Below, one piece after another: positions 32,148-44,130 of a stretch of 64,000 nucleotides of DNA. Every line of letters starts with the position of its first letter. The first letter of the stretch is position 1. A model generated the notes under the pieces. That model was not told the DNA's origin. It made no database searches and was given only the letters and a program-made list of their open reading frames with translations. The stretch comes from Dactylorhiza incarnata (Eukaryota > Streptophyta > Magnoliopsida > Asparagales > Orchidaceae), in assembly GCA_033032865.1 (NCBI GenBank), contig JAWHQI010000019.1, positions 13,310,001 to 13,374,000 on the forward strand, in the 5' to 3' direction. Both the position numbers and the translations under genes were made by a program.

Positions 32148-33158
32148 TGTCACAACCCGCATTTTTTCCAACATTTAAAATGCTATCAGAGTAGGGAAAG
32201 CTACGCGTTGTGATGCCACGTCACGTAGGGGACGCCTATTGACGTTAAGGCAACTTATCCTTTAACACAGTCCAAGCAATTATTATTATCGAATCAAGCG
32301 ATTCAAAAATTATTTATGCAGGAAATTAACAAGCCGCGTCCCTCGGCTAGGTGGATCAACTAGTCCACACTTTTAAAGTATAGTTTTACGCAGCAGAAAA
32401 ATACTTGATTTAATTACTTAGTGGCCTAAGTGAACATGAAGGCCTAGTGAGGTGCACCATGCAAGATCGAATGTGTGGATTTACTATATATAAAAGTAGA
32501 TTTATCACGCGCGGAAAGTAGTGAGATTAACATTTCAAAACATGATATGCAATGCAACAATTACCTTAACATATCTAACAAGGGCCATGAAGCCAACCAA
32601 TATCTAACCATTTCAGAACAAGTGTCCAAAAGTGAACCACAAGTAATAGTAACAGTGAACAAAAATCTAACTAAACGGCGCCACGGGCGTCAACACCTGA
32701 CACGAACCCATGGGCCGACAAGTCCACAGAATACTCTACCTTAAGAGAGTCAGAAGACGGCAACTAAGGAAGCTCCGCACTAACACCTGCTACTGTCCAG
32801 AACCTGAGGCATTCAAAGAAAGAACACCTCAGAAACAAGTACAAGTGGTGCAGAAAATAAGAAAGTAAGCAAACCTCCGCGAGACCGGAGGGAAACAGAA
32901 GCTGCAAGGGTCAGTCATGACAAAGCTAGCAGCAAGTAATCGACAGGAAAAGAAACAGCAGAAGTATCTAATCATCAGCAGAAAAGGAAACAGCAGAATA
33001 ACTAAAAATCAGCAGAATAAGCTCACCAAACAAAGGTGAAAACACAGGCGATGACAAAACTCGTCATAAGCAATAGAAAAGCCATCCGTTTTCAAATTAT
33101 TAATCATGTTACTCTTGTTCAGAATTTTAGAGACTGATCAGCTCATCTAAAAGAAGAG

Positions 33159-33400
33159 CACCGCACCGGGGGCAAAAACCACACCGTTTACGGACTCTCA
33201 ATCAAAATGCTTAAGAGGACACCGCACCGGGGGCAAAAACCACACCGCGTACAGCCTCCTAATCAAAAGCTTAAAAGAGCATCGCACCGGGGGCAAAAAC
33301 CACACCGCGTACGACCTCCAACAGAATTTATTAATTTAAAGAGCATCGCACCGGTGGCACCGCCAACATCGTGTACGACCTCCAACAGAATTCATATTTT
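33159..33400. repeat. Four ~62-bp repeats in the G LTR
   Basis: CACCGCACCGG(G/T)GGCA starts near 33,159, 33,220, 33,281 and 33,344, each followed by CACACCG(C/T)(G/T)TAC-like sequence (the fourth diverged). The same set lies at 41,260-41,500 in the other LTR. Confidence 0.8.
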
Positions 33401-33948
33401 CATGCAATTTCAAGGGAAAAAGGGGCGAGGCCCATCAGAACATAAGGCAACATTTTTGGTTAACGAGGTGAGCAAGATTATATGGAATAAAAAGGAGCAA
33501 AAATGAGGCAAATGATAAAGTTCAGCATAAAACCAATTACTGGAAGCAAAGGCGAGAACAAAAATAAAGGGGTTTTAGCAAGGAGAAGGAGCAAGATCAC
33601 CACTTGCCTTCAAATCACCGGAATCGTTCTCCGAACAACTCCTCGTCGTGGATCGGCCCAAAAGAAGGCACGACGAGGCGAGATCTACAGAAAAAATGAC
33701 CAAAACGAAGGTTAGGGCCGAAAACCCTAACGAAAAAGTTTCACGAAACGGAAGGAAATTACCACGAGGACGAAGCTCTCGTCGAGAGCTTTCCGAATCT
33801 ATGCTCGGCTCGGGATTCAGACCACCGGAGCTCCGTCGGCGGCGTCCGGAAGATTCGAGAAATCGTCGTCCCCGTCGCTCGATTCTACTCTCTGGTTCGG
33901 ACAGAATGAGGAAGAAGGCAACATCACATAACTTTAATAATAATAATA

Positions 33949-33983
<35 letters not shown>

Positions 33984-34069
33984 AAATGAAGAAAGGAGGT
34001 CGACGCATGCATGCAGAAAGGAGGAGAGAAGTCGACGCATGAAGGGAGGAGTGAAGTCGACGCATGCAT

Positions 34070-34200
34070 GAGGGGGGCTGGAGGGGTGTCGACGCATGCT
34101 TTGAGAGGGGCTGGAAGGGATTCGACGCAAGCATTGAGAGAGGGCTGGAAGGGATTCGACGCAAGCGTTGAGAGAGGGCTGGAAGGGATTCGACGCAAGC
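34070..34200. repeat. ~33-bp minisatellite in the G LTR
   Basis: Units of GAGAGAGGGCTGGAAGGGAT followed by TCGACGCAAGC repeat at least three times in perfect or near-perfect form, preceded by more diverged GTCGACGCATGC units. The counterpart lies at 42,165-42,295. Confidence 0.85.
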
Positions 34201-34234
34201 GTGTATGTATATATATACATTCGAAATTTTTCAT

Positions 34235-34256
34235 AATTATAATAATATTATTATTA

Positions 34257-34306
<50 letters not shown>
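34235..34306. repeat. ATT microsatellite in the G LTR
   Basis: A long run of ATT follows the palindrome TGTATATATATACA. The tract is shorter in the other LTR (42,335-42,380). Confidence 0.9.
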
Positions 34307-34723
34307 TTATCAAAAAAAATAACGAACGCTGAATCCAACGAAAATTCCGCCTTAGGTGAACGGCGGCGCTACGAATCCAACGGCGAAATTGGAATCAAAA
34401 TCCGACGTGCCGTTTTCGAGATATGAATGGCGGAAGTTACGGCGAGCTTTAAATATACACAAACTTCTAAAATGCGCCGAGGCTCCAAAATGGCTCGGAT
34501 CGCGACGAAACTTGATGGACAAGTCTAAAATTAAATAATCTAATTTCCCACGTAAAATTTTCCAATTCCGGGTCGTCGCAAATTTTGGTCGACTTGACCC
34601 AAACGGACGCGAAAATGCGCAAACGGCAACGCGCCGCTTACTCGACGTTAGAAGTAACGCCCCGACGTCATTAACACGTCATCACTGAATTAAACAAATA
34701 CCGGAAAAATCAGGGGCGTTACA

Positions 34724-34743
34724 GCCACTCCCCCTAAAAGAAA
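34724..34743 (-). other. Polypurine tract region of gypsy G
   Basis: The minus strand reads CTTTTAGGGGGAGTGGC directly before the 3' LTR. This is the expected second-strand primer site. Confidence 0.8.
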
Positions 34744-34899
34744 GTTTCATCCCGAAACTTGACATACGGCCAGAAAACAACATTTGGACAAACAATGGTG
34801 CAGGAGTCAATATTTGGTCAAATAAGTAGTGCAGGAAAGGAAATCTAGGATAGATAATCAAATGGTGCAGACAAGGAATGGAGATTTTTACCTGAGCCA

Positions 34900-37669
34900 T
34901 TAAAAGAAGAAGTGCGGATGAGATTCCCGCATAGCCGATTCCAGCTCCCATGTTGCGCTCTCGACGTCATGATTTCGCCAAAGAACTTTTACCATGGGGA
35001 TGGATTTCCTACGCAACACCCGCTCTTGGGTCTCCAAAATCCGTACAGGCTCCTCAACATAAGATAAATTGGGCTGAACCTGAGGCACCGAATCGAGGAC
35101 TTGACGATTGTTGCGGACACACTTCCTTAACTGACTCACATGGAACACATCATGGACGCCAGGGAAGGTAGCAGGTAACTCCAATCTATAAGCGGACACT
35201 CCGATGAGCTCAACGACCTGAAATGGCCCAACATATCTGGGATCCAACTTGTGGTTCTTCCCAAATCTTTTAACGCCTGGCATCGGAGAGACCTTCAGAA
35301 AAACACTGTCCCCAACCGCAAACTCCAGATCTGCCCTTCTTTGATTGGCATACTTTTCGTACCGTTCCTGAGCAACGCGGAGCTTCTCCCGAATATTAGT
35401 CACCGCCTCTTCCATTTCCATCAAAGCTTCCGGACCTAGCAACGGTCTCTCACCGACTTCGGCCCAAAACAAGGGAGTCCTGCAGCGCCTCCCATACAAC
35501 GCTTCAAAAGGGGCCATCTGCAAACTTTCTTGGAAGCTATTATTATATGCAAACTCCATGAGTCTGAGGCGCTCGTCCCAAGCTCCACCATGCTCCAAAA
35601 TATAACACATGATCATGTCTTCCACAATCTGATTAACTCGCTCCGTTTGACCATTGGTCTGCGAATGGTATGCGGTCGAAAACCTGAGGTCGGTGCCCAA
35701 AGCTCCCTGTAAGCTCTGCCAGAATCCCGACGTAAACCTGGAGTCTCGATCTGACACGATACTCACAGGTACTCCATGCAAACGAATGACCTCATCCAAA
35801 TATAACTCTGCTATCTTCTTCATAGAATAGCCGACTTTGAAGGGGACGAAATGCGCACACTTCGTCAAACGATCAACTATAACCCAAACTGAATCATGTC
35901 CACGAGGGGACCTCGGCAAACCCGTAATAAGGTCCATCGATATGCTTTCCCATTTCCACATGGGGATCTCCAAAGGGGTCAGTTTTCCCCCGGGCCTGCC
36001 ATGATCGGCCTTCACCCGCTTGCATGTGAAGCATTCCGATACAAATTTGGCAATGTCGTTCTTCTTGCCCGACCACTACACGATTTGCTTCAGATCTCTA
36101 TACATCTTGGTGGAACCCGGGTGGTAGGACACACTAGATCCGTGAGCCTCCCTGCAAATCATAACTCGAATATCTTCCACCGCCGGAATACAGAATCTAC
36201 CTCTATACAAGAGGGTACCAAGCTCATCAATGGAGAAATCAGATAATTCTCCTTTCTCGGTCCTTTCTCGGAGATGCTGAAGATCTGGGTCTTCTTTCTG
36301 ACGTAACCTTGTGAGAGTGATCCACGAAGGCTCTTCTGTCTCCAAGGGAGAGCGCTCGCCACGGCTCACCGCCGAAATATCCATCAAAAGAAACTCCTCA
36401 ACTAAGGCTTGAACAGATAAGTTGAAGATCTGAGCCGTCTTCCTACTCAACGCATCGGCCACCACATTGGCCTTACCAGGATGATAAAGGATATCCACTT
36501 CATAATCAGCAACATATTCCAACCACCGGCGTTGGCGCAAATTTAGCTCCTTTTGTGTGAATACATACTTCAAACTTTTATGATCAGTATAGATCTTGCA
36601 CACAGCGCCATACAGTAAGTGTCTCCACAGCTTCAGGGCATAGATCACTGCCGCAAACTCCAAATCATGGGTAGGGTAATTCTTCTCATGAACCTTCAAT
36701 TGCCTAGATCCATAAGCGATCACCTTTCCCTCTTGCATCAGAACTCATCCAAGTCCGATGTGGGAAGCGTCAACATACACCGCAAACTCCACTCCCTCAA
36801 TAGGCAGAATGAGAATTGGGGCAGAGCACAACCTTCTATTCAACTCTTGGAAAGCCTCCTCACACTTATCACTCCAAATGAAGGCGGCATTCTTCTGGGT
36901 AAGCCGGGTCATCGGAGCGGACAATGTGGAGAAACCCTCCACAAATCTCCTATAATATCCGGCCAAACCCAAGAAACTCATGATCTCCTTTGGACTAGAA
37001 GGTCTCTTCCAATCCATCACCACTGAAATCTTGGCGGGATCAACAGAGATTCCATCCTTGCTCACCACATGTCCTAAAAAGGACACCTGAGGCAGCCAAA
37101 ACTCGCACTTGCTCAGCTTAGCATACAACTTATGCTCTCTCAAGACAGACAGAACCAGACGCAAGTGATAGGCATGCTCCTCATCACTACGAGAATAGAC
37201 GAGAACGTCATCGACGAAAACGACCACAAAATGGTTAAGAAAGTCCTTGAATACCCGGTTCATCAGATCCATGAATGCAGAAGGCGCGTTGGTCAAACCA
37301 AAGGACAACACGAGGAATGTCTGACTCACGAACCCTCAACTGGTGGTAGCCTGAACGAAGATCAATCTTCGAGAATTTGGTGCACCCACGCAGCTGGTCG
37401 AACAAATCATCAATCCGCGGCAACGAATATCTATTCTTCATCGTCACCTTATTCAACTCTCGATAATCGATACACAGCCTCATGGAACCGTCCTTCTTCT
37501 TCACGAAGAGAACAGGAGCAGCCCATGGAGAAGTACTCGGTCTGATGAAACCACACTCCAAAAGTTCATCCAACTGAACACGTAATTCTTCTAACTCACG
37601 AGGCGCCATGCGGTACGGTGCCTTGGCAATGGGCCGGGTGCCTGGTTCGAGGTCTATGGAAAACTCCAC
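34900..37669 (-). pseudogene. Gypsy G pol: RT, RNase H, integrase, chromodomain
   Basis: RT starts with [20 protein letters not shown] and shows [20 protein letters not shown] and a catalytic FVDDVLVYS. RNase H has [10 protein letters not shown] and [10 protein letters not shown]. Integrase has a zinc region ([20 protein letters not shown] and CFTCKR), SMDLITGLP, VSDRDSRFTSGFW and QTNGQTERVNQ, so all three catalytic acids are kept. The tail YVEEPVRILETQE...VKVLWRNH..ESATWE is a chromodomain-like segment, as in Tekay chromoviruses, which targets heterochromatin. A frameshift lies near 37,235-37,330; in-frame stops are TGA at 36,745 (after HIGLG) and TAG at 36,076 (where Trp is usual). Confidence 0.95.
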
Positions 37670-37723
37670 CTCTCTTTCAGGAGGTAGAGCGGAAAGCTTG
37701 TCCGGAAAAACATCGGGAAACTC

Positions 37724-38242
37724 TCACACCATCGGGATACCCTCCACGGTTGGCTCCACACGAGAAGCATCCACAGCGTAGATAGAAACCAGAAAACCCA
37801 AACAACCAGAGGCTAAAGCTCGGCGGGCACGTACCGCAGAAATAATCGGAGAACTCTCCCGAGGTAAACCATAAACGCTCAAAGGACGTCCGTCACCCAA
37901 CTTGAAATCTAGCCGCTTCTCCTTGCACTTGATCACGGCATCATACTTGGACAACCAGTCCATCCCGAGAATCACGTCGAAATCTGCCAAATCTAGCATC
38001 TTCAAATCTGCCAGAACCTGGACACCACCCAAAGAAATGGGGCACTCCCGGCTACCCCGATCTGACGTAACCTGATCTCCAGACGGAAACTTAATGGACA
38101 AGGCACCATCCAACCGATCAACAGACCATCGGTGCCTATCAACAAAACTTCTAGCAACAAAAGAGTGAGACGCTCCCGAATCAAACAGGACACGCGCCCA
38201 CTTATTCTTCACCTTGAATTCACCTAAATAAGCGTGCGTCAC
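37724..38242 (-). pseudogene. Gypsy G protease region
   Basis: The aspartic protease motif is VLFDSGASHSF (near 38,190), followed by the conserved DFDVILGMDWLSKYDA (near 37,960). It lies between gag and RT in the same frame as the start of RT, separated only by a stop at 37,724. The protease would cut the polyprotein in the particle. It is broken at its upstream junction by a frameshift (38,242-38,424). Confidence 0.92.
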
Positions 38243-38423
38243 TAGACAACTAGTAAGCTAACTAAATTCAGAAAAAAGAGAACAAGTTAGGAGGAAAGAA
38301 ACTAAACGGATATCACGTGCGCTGAGGTTTGAGTTTCCTCTCTAGTCAGCACATTAAGCTTGCCTTTAGTCTTGCCCACGAACTGCGGGGGCGGCGGCAA
38401 GGTCTGCAGAGGAACCGCTGAAG

Positions 38424-39524
38424 TCACAGTCTGAGAGTTCCGGTAGTCGGCCCTACGATGTCCTTTTTGTCCACATAGGAAACAACAACCAGCCTTCTTG
38501 TAACACCGAGCCGCCTCGAGCCGGGCTTAGAACAGAATAAGCACACTGGGACTGCCTTGGGTGCGTCTTGAATTGCACTAACCTTTAATGGCTCCAATGC
38601 CTCGAGCCTCTTGAAACACCTTTCGAACGGGTGGCCCCGCTTGCCACAGAAGCTACAGTGCCCCACACCCCTCTTCTTCGAGTCCGAGTGAGACGCCTTA
38701 GAACTCTCCCGATCATCAGATTTCCTCTTATCACTCTTTATATGTTGCCCACGAATCTTCGTCTTCTCAATAGATTTGGCCTTCAATGCGGCCTCCACCG
38801 CCTCAGCATAAGTCTTTGACCCATAGGCGATAGCCCACTGCTAGACGTCGCCAGTGAGACCACCCAAAAACCGCTTCACTCTACCTTCCTCCGAGGCCAC
38901 CAACTCGGGGGCAAATCTGCTCAACTTGCTGAACTCGATCTCGTACTCACTGACGGTGAGCTGCCTCTGCTTCAGATGCAGAAAGTTGTTCGTCAATCGG
39001 TCGCGCTCAACCGAAGGGAGGAACTTCTTAAGCAACAACCCCTTAAACGTCTCCCAAGAGCACCCCTCGGCGAGACCTTCCTTCTCCCTAATCCACCAAC
39101 CTTTCGCCAAACCCTTCAACTAAAATGCAGCCACCATCACCTTCGAAGCCTCCGAGACACCTGAATAGGAGAACATCTCCTCCATGCTGATCACCCAATC
39201 ATCCAGGGCCATGAAGTCTGCCCTACCATCATAGGTAGGAGGTCCCAACCACTGAAAGCGTGAAATGAAGTTCATCTCCGGTGGCAATGCCATTGGAGGC
39301 ACTAGGGGAGCAGGAGCGGCTGGACTCACCACCGGTTCTTGCACAACAGGCTGCTGCACCGAGGCAGCAGACACCAAAGACTGAATCTGAGCCTGCATCG
39401 CGACCAACTGTCTCGTCAAAGCCTCATTGCTCTGCCGCAGGATTTCGATCACAGACTCACTCTAACCACCAGAAGACTCTCCCTCAGGCAGGGGAGTCGA
39501 TCGCGTCACTCTCCTACGAGACAT
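38424..39524 (-). pseudogene. Gypsy G gag
   Basis: A start MSRRRVTRSTPL lies at 39,524, with the frame continuing through three in-frame TAG stops (about 39,462; 39,120; 38,841). The capsid part has FQWLGPPTYDG and FKGLLLKKFLPSVERDRLTN (about 39,250-39,000), followed by LKQRQLTVSEYEIEFSKLSR and FLGGL. A CCHC knuckle reads CSFCGKRGHPFERC (38,665). A second knuckle, CFLCGQKGHRRADY, lies in another frame near 38,480, so there is a frameshift, and its last Cys is Tyr. The layout is that of Tekay gag. Confidence 0.92.
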
Positions 39525-40235
39525 GTCTACAAGAATGATGGACATTCAATCAGAAACAGACTTACAAAGCTTAAGCCAAACAGACTCGGAAAAATTCACG
39601 GATCGATTCGGAACAGGAAAGAAAACAACCTGCTATTGCTGTTACCTTGTTCTGGAATTTCATGAAATGATGCCATGAGTAACTTAGGATGATGCACCAT
39701 CATCCTATTGACTCTTGTGCTATGACATGAGTGCATGAACATTTAAATTTCTTTTCAAATCATGTGTGTACATATGTCATCTGGTATGTCTTTAACTTGG
39801 CACGCGTGCTTATGCGATGATATGAATGTATGCAGTGCTATGCATTCTAGAAAGAGGCCTTAATGCATGTTATGAGCGGCGTACACATGTAATGTTATGC
39901 ATCCCATACTACATAACATTATATGTAACGAAAAAAGAAAACGTGCTAATGGGCATCCATGTAATGGTGGTTATGCATCACATACTACATAACCGTCACA
40001 TGTTGCCTCCTATGGTGGATCCATATACAAACACATATTATGCATCCCGTACTACATAATATGCCCCGTATACTTCTTATCATGTTATGAGTGTTGTGTC
40101 TATGCTTCAGTCGAGACATATTGATGACATATCGGTGTGTGTATACAATGAAATGATCTTATGAGGTTCTGCTTAGGATAGCGGTTGTTTGGCTCACACG
40201 CCACCCCACCCAACTACCTTTTTCACAGAACCTAC
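39525..40235 (-). other. Leader of gypsy G
   Basis: Untranslated region between PBS and gag. It carries imperfect repeats around TATGCATC(A/C)(C/A)(A/G)TACTACATAA (39,900, 39,975, 40,040), which may form hairpins. No coding domain is seen. Confidence 0.75.
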
Positions 40236-40247
40236 CTCTGATACCAA
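40236..40247 (-). other. Primer-binding site of gypsy G
   Basis: The plus strand reads CTCTGATACCAA next to the LTR edge at 40,249, the complement of TTGGTATCAGAG. Confidence 0.92.
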
Positions 40248-40248
40248 C

Positions 40249-42341
40249 TGTCACAACCCGCATTTTTCCCAACATTTAAAATGCTATCATAGTAGGGAAA
40301 GCTACGCGTTGTGATGCCACGTCACGTAGGGGACGCCTACTGACGTTAAGGCAACTTATCCTTTAACACAGTCCAAGCAATTATTATTATCGAATCAAGC
40401 GATTCAAAAATTATTTATGCAGAAAATTAACAAGTCGCGTCCCTCGGCTAGGTGGATCAACTAGTCCACACTTTTAAAGTATAGTTTTACGCAGCGGAAA
40501 AATACTTGATTTAATTACTTAGTGGCCTAAGTGAACATGAAGGCCTAGTGAGGTGCACCATGCAAGATCGAATGTGTGGATTTACTATATATAAAAGTAG
40601 ATTTATCACGCGCGGAAAGTAGTGAGATTAACATTTCAAAATATGATATGCAATGCAACAATTACCTTAACATATCTAACAAGGGCCATGAAGCCAACCA
40701 ATATCTAACCATTTCAGAACAAGTGTCCAAAAGTGAACCACAAGTAATAGCAGCAGTGAACAAAAATCTAACTAAACGGCGCCACGGGCGTCAACACCTG
40801 ACACGAACCCATGGGCTGACAAGTCCACAGAATACTCTACCTCAAGAGAGTCAGAAGACGGCAACTAAGGAAGCTCCGCACTAACACCTGCTACTGTCCA
40901 GAACCTGAGGCATTCAAAGAAAGAACACCTCAGAAACAAGTACAAGTGGTGCAGAAAATAAGAAAGTAAGCAAACCTCCGCGAGACCGGAGGGAAACAGA
41001 AGCTGCAAGGGTCAGTCATGACAAAGCTAGCAGCAAGTAATCGACAGGAAAAGAAACAGTAGAAGTATCTAATCATCAGCAGAAAAGGAAACAGTAGAAC
41101 AACTAAAAATCAGCAGAATAAGCTCACCAAACAAAGGTGAGAACACAGGCGATGACAAAACTCGCCATAAGCAATAGAAAAGACATCCGTTTTCAAATTA
41201 TTAATCATGTTACACTTGTTCAGAATTTTAGAGACTGATCAGCTCATCTAAAAGAAGAGCACCGCACCAGGGGCAAAAACCACACCACGCACGGACTCTC
41301 AATAAAAATGCTTAAGAGGACACCGCACCGGGGGCAAAAACCACACCGCGTACAGCCTCCTAATCAAAAGCTTAAAAGAGCACCGCACCGGGGGCAAAAA
41401 CCACACCGCGTACGACCTCCAACAGAATTTATTAATTTAATGAGCATCGCACCGGTGGCACCGCCAACATCGTGTACGACCTCCAACAGAATTCATGTTT
41501 TCATGCAATTTCAAGGGAAAAAGGGGCGAGGCCCATCAGAACATAAGGCAAAATTTTTGGTTAATGAGGTGAGCAAGATTATATGGAATAAAAAGGAGCA
41601 AAAATGAGGCAAATGATAAAGTTCAGCATAAAACCAATTACTGGAAGCAAAGGCGAGAACAAAAATAAAGGGGTTTTAGCAAGGAGAAGGAGCAAGATCA
41701 CCACTTCCCTTCAAATCACCGGAATCGTTCTCCGAACAACTCTTCGTCGTGGATCGGCCCAAAAGGAGGCACGACGAGGCGATATCTACAGAAAAAATGA
41801 CCAAAACGAAGGTTAGGGCCGAAAACCCTAACGAAAAAGTTTCACGAAACGGAAGGAAATTACCACGAGGACGAAGCTCTCATCGAGAGATTTACGAATC
41901 TATGCTCGGCTTGCGATTCCGACCACCGAAGCTCCGTCGGCGGCGTCCGGAAGATTCGAGAAATCGCCGTCCCCGTCGCTCGATTCTACTCTCTGGTTCG
42001 GACAGAATGAGGAAGAAGGCAACATCACATAATTTTAATAATAATAATATCGTTATTATTATTATTATTAACAAATGAAGAAAGGAGGTCGACGCATGCA
42101 TGCAGAAAGGAGGAGAGAAGTCGACGCAAGAAGGGAGGAGTGAAGTCGACGCAGGCATGAGGGGGGGGCTGGAGGGGTGTCGACGCATGCTTTGAGAGGG
42201 GCTGGAAGAGATTCGACGCAAGCATTGAGAGAGGGCTGGAAGGGATTCGACGCAAGCATTGAGAGAGGGCTGGAAGGGATTCGACGCAAGCGTGTATGTA
42301 TATATATACATTCGAAATTTTTCATAATAATAATATTATTA

Positions 42342-42379
<38 letters not shown>

Positions 42380-42798
42380 TTATCAAAAAAAATAACGAAC
42401 GCCGAATCCAACGAAAATTCCGCCTTAGGTGAACAGCGGCGCTACGAATCCAACGACGAAGTTGGAATCAAAATCCGACGTGCCGTTTTCGAGATATGAA
42501 TGGCGGAAGTTACGGCGAGCTTTAAATATACACAAAACTTCTAAAATGTGCCGAGGCTCCAAAATGGCTCGGATCGCGACGAAACTTGATGGGCAAGTCT
42601 AAAATTAAATAATCTAATTTCCCAACGTAAAATTTTCCAATTCCGGGTCGTCGCAAATTTCGGTCGACTTGACCCAAACGGACGCGAAAATGCGCAAACG
42701 GCAACGCGCCGCTTACTCGACGTTAGAAGTAACGCCCTGACGTCATTAACACGTCATCACTGAATTAAACAAATACCGGAAAAATCAAGGGCATTACA
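40249..42798 (-). mobile_element. 5' LTR of gypsy G
   Basis: 2,550 bp, nearly identical to the 3' LTR. Differences are scattered substitutions plus shorter ATT tracts. It is followed by the TAAAC duplication and the inner part of the C LTR. Confidence 0.95.
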
Positions 42799-42803
42799 TA
42801 AAC

Positions 42804-43167
42804 CCTTTAGTCAAATCTGTAATAAATTCGGTTAATCATATTAGCCGAATTTCATTAGTCGAATCAACATAATTCGGTTAATCACATTAGCCGAATTTGA
42901 CACAATTCGGTTAAACCCTTTAGCCGAATTTGTCATGTATAAACCCATTCATTTAAACCCTTTAAACGATTTCCCGTTGAGACATTCTCAACTTAATTTC
43001 AAGCAGTCACAGGATTGGTCCTCCACTCATATCCAATATGAGTAAGGCCAACACAATCCTTTCTCCAATTTCTCCAAACGCTTTTATGTGCGACCCTATA
43101 GGCTCATATTGCGTTGGCAGCAAGACTAACTATTGATTGCTTTGAGATCACCTCAGAAACTCCAACA
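42804..43167 (-). mobile_element. Copia C left LTR, inner part
   Basis: It continues the LTR after G and matches 49,906-50,269. It ends CCAACA and is followed by GTCTCCCACTTGATC, the complement of a purine tract. Together the two parts are 1,104 bp, 23 bp more than the other LTR, exactly one repeat unit. Confidence 0.95.
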
Positions 43168-44130
43168 GTCTCCCACTTGATCACAAAGTATCAATAAAAG
43201 TCTCACAAACAATGAGCGGCATCTAGCAATACATCATTGCTACCCAAGCAATAAGAGTTCATAACTCAACAAGCCTGTCATGACCAATGTATCAGTATTG
43301 TCATGTCCCTTTGTCCTTTACATCTGGATAGAACTAGAGGCATGGACCGTGTCACCCTCATAATTATTCAATCCCAATTTCCTGATCTAGAGTAGACTGT
43401 CTGAAATTTGGTGAGCTCAATATCATATATTGACTCAACCAAGCATGGCCATGCACTTCTCGGTCTCATTCCATCAAGGGGCCCATGGATGTAACTCCTG
43501 TCATACAGGAGGACAAATCTCATTTCTTCTCACACACAAAACATCCAAATGATTCGTAACATACCCAACAACCACCCTTATCGTCAACCTTTCTCAAGAG
43601 AAGACTTTAGATGGCATCAAAGTACGCTCTTCCTCACCTGATGAATGCTATGACTTAAGGCAAAGGACCACAAACACCATTGTCACTTGAGACCTACTTG
43701 TGACACGTTCATATAACAATCCACAAAGTAGTCTCACGGGGGTTTGTCCAGTACAACTTGTTCTTAACAAGTACCCATGTGATGAGTTGATATCACAATA
43801 TCATGACCTGTGAGAACCGGTCATCAGTCAACGCACATGCTAGTCTTATGGTCTCATCCTCGCCCTAAATTTCTAGGATGATACCTCGACCAGGGACCAT
43901 TTAAGAATGAAGCTCCTTATAAACATAGGCTCTCACATTCAAGTCACGTACTTGAATTCCTATGGAAGCAAACACTCTAAGGGCATTTATTATGCTAATT
44001 AATCTTATCAGACAGATATAAATCACATAATAAAAGAACTTGCCATAAATATAAAATGAAATACATAGTACATATTACAATTCATTCAATTAATAAACAA
44101 CCAACAAATATGCAATCCACAAGGCTCCCA
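43168..44130 (-). other. 3' non-coding region of copia C
   Basis: About 960 bp between pol and the 3' LTR, ending in the minus-strand purine tract GATCAAGTGGGAGACTG. No reading frame with a recognisable domain. Confidence 0.75.

Larger units (their letters stand above)
32148..34723 (-). mobile_element. 3' LTR of gypsy G
   Basis: 2,576 bp, nearly identical to 40,249-42,798. It contains four spaced GCACCGGGGGCAAAAACC repeats (33,160-33,400), GGCTGGAAGGGATTCGACGC minisatellite units (34,080-34,200) and two ATT microsatellites (33,935-33,980; 34,235-34,306). Translated frames over the ATT repeats (poly-Ile/poly-Asn) are artefacts. Confidence 0.95.
32148..42798 (-). mobile_element. Gypsy element G, Tekay-type chromovirus, complete structure
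   Basis: TGTCACAACC...TTACA edges, TAAAC on both sides (32,143-32,147; 42,799-42,803). LTRs are 32,148-34,723 and 40,249-42,798. The PBS lies next to the right LTR and a minus-strand polypurine tract next to the left LTR. Gag, protease, RT, RNase H, integrase and a C-terminal chromodomain-like segment follow in standard gypsy order on the minus strand. The intact empty site is preserved in the other C LTR at 49,901-49,905. Stops and frameshifts disable the polyprotein. Confidence 0.95.

Noticed and set aside
33575..34426. Several long frames on both strands across the G LTR, with poly-Ile or poly-Asn runs
   Set aside because: They come from ATT/TTA microsatellites and minisatellite repeats within an LTR; the same frames recur in the other LTR at 41,749-42,499.
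34950..39665. Plus-strand frames over 60-137 codons opposite the G polyprotein
   Set aside because: They are shadows of the minus-strand gag-pol, which has clear RT and integrase motifs.
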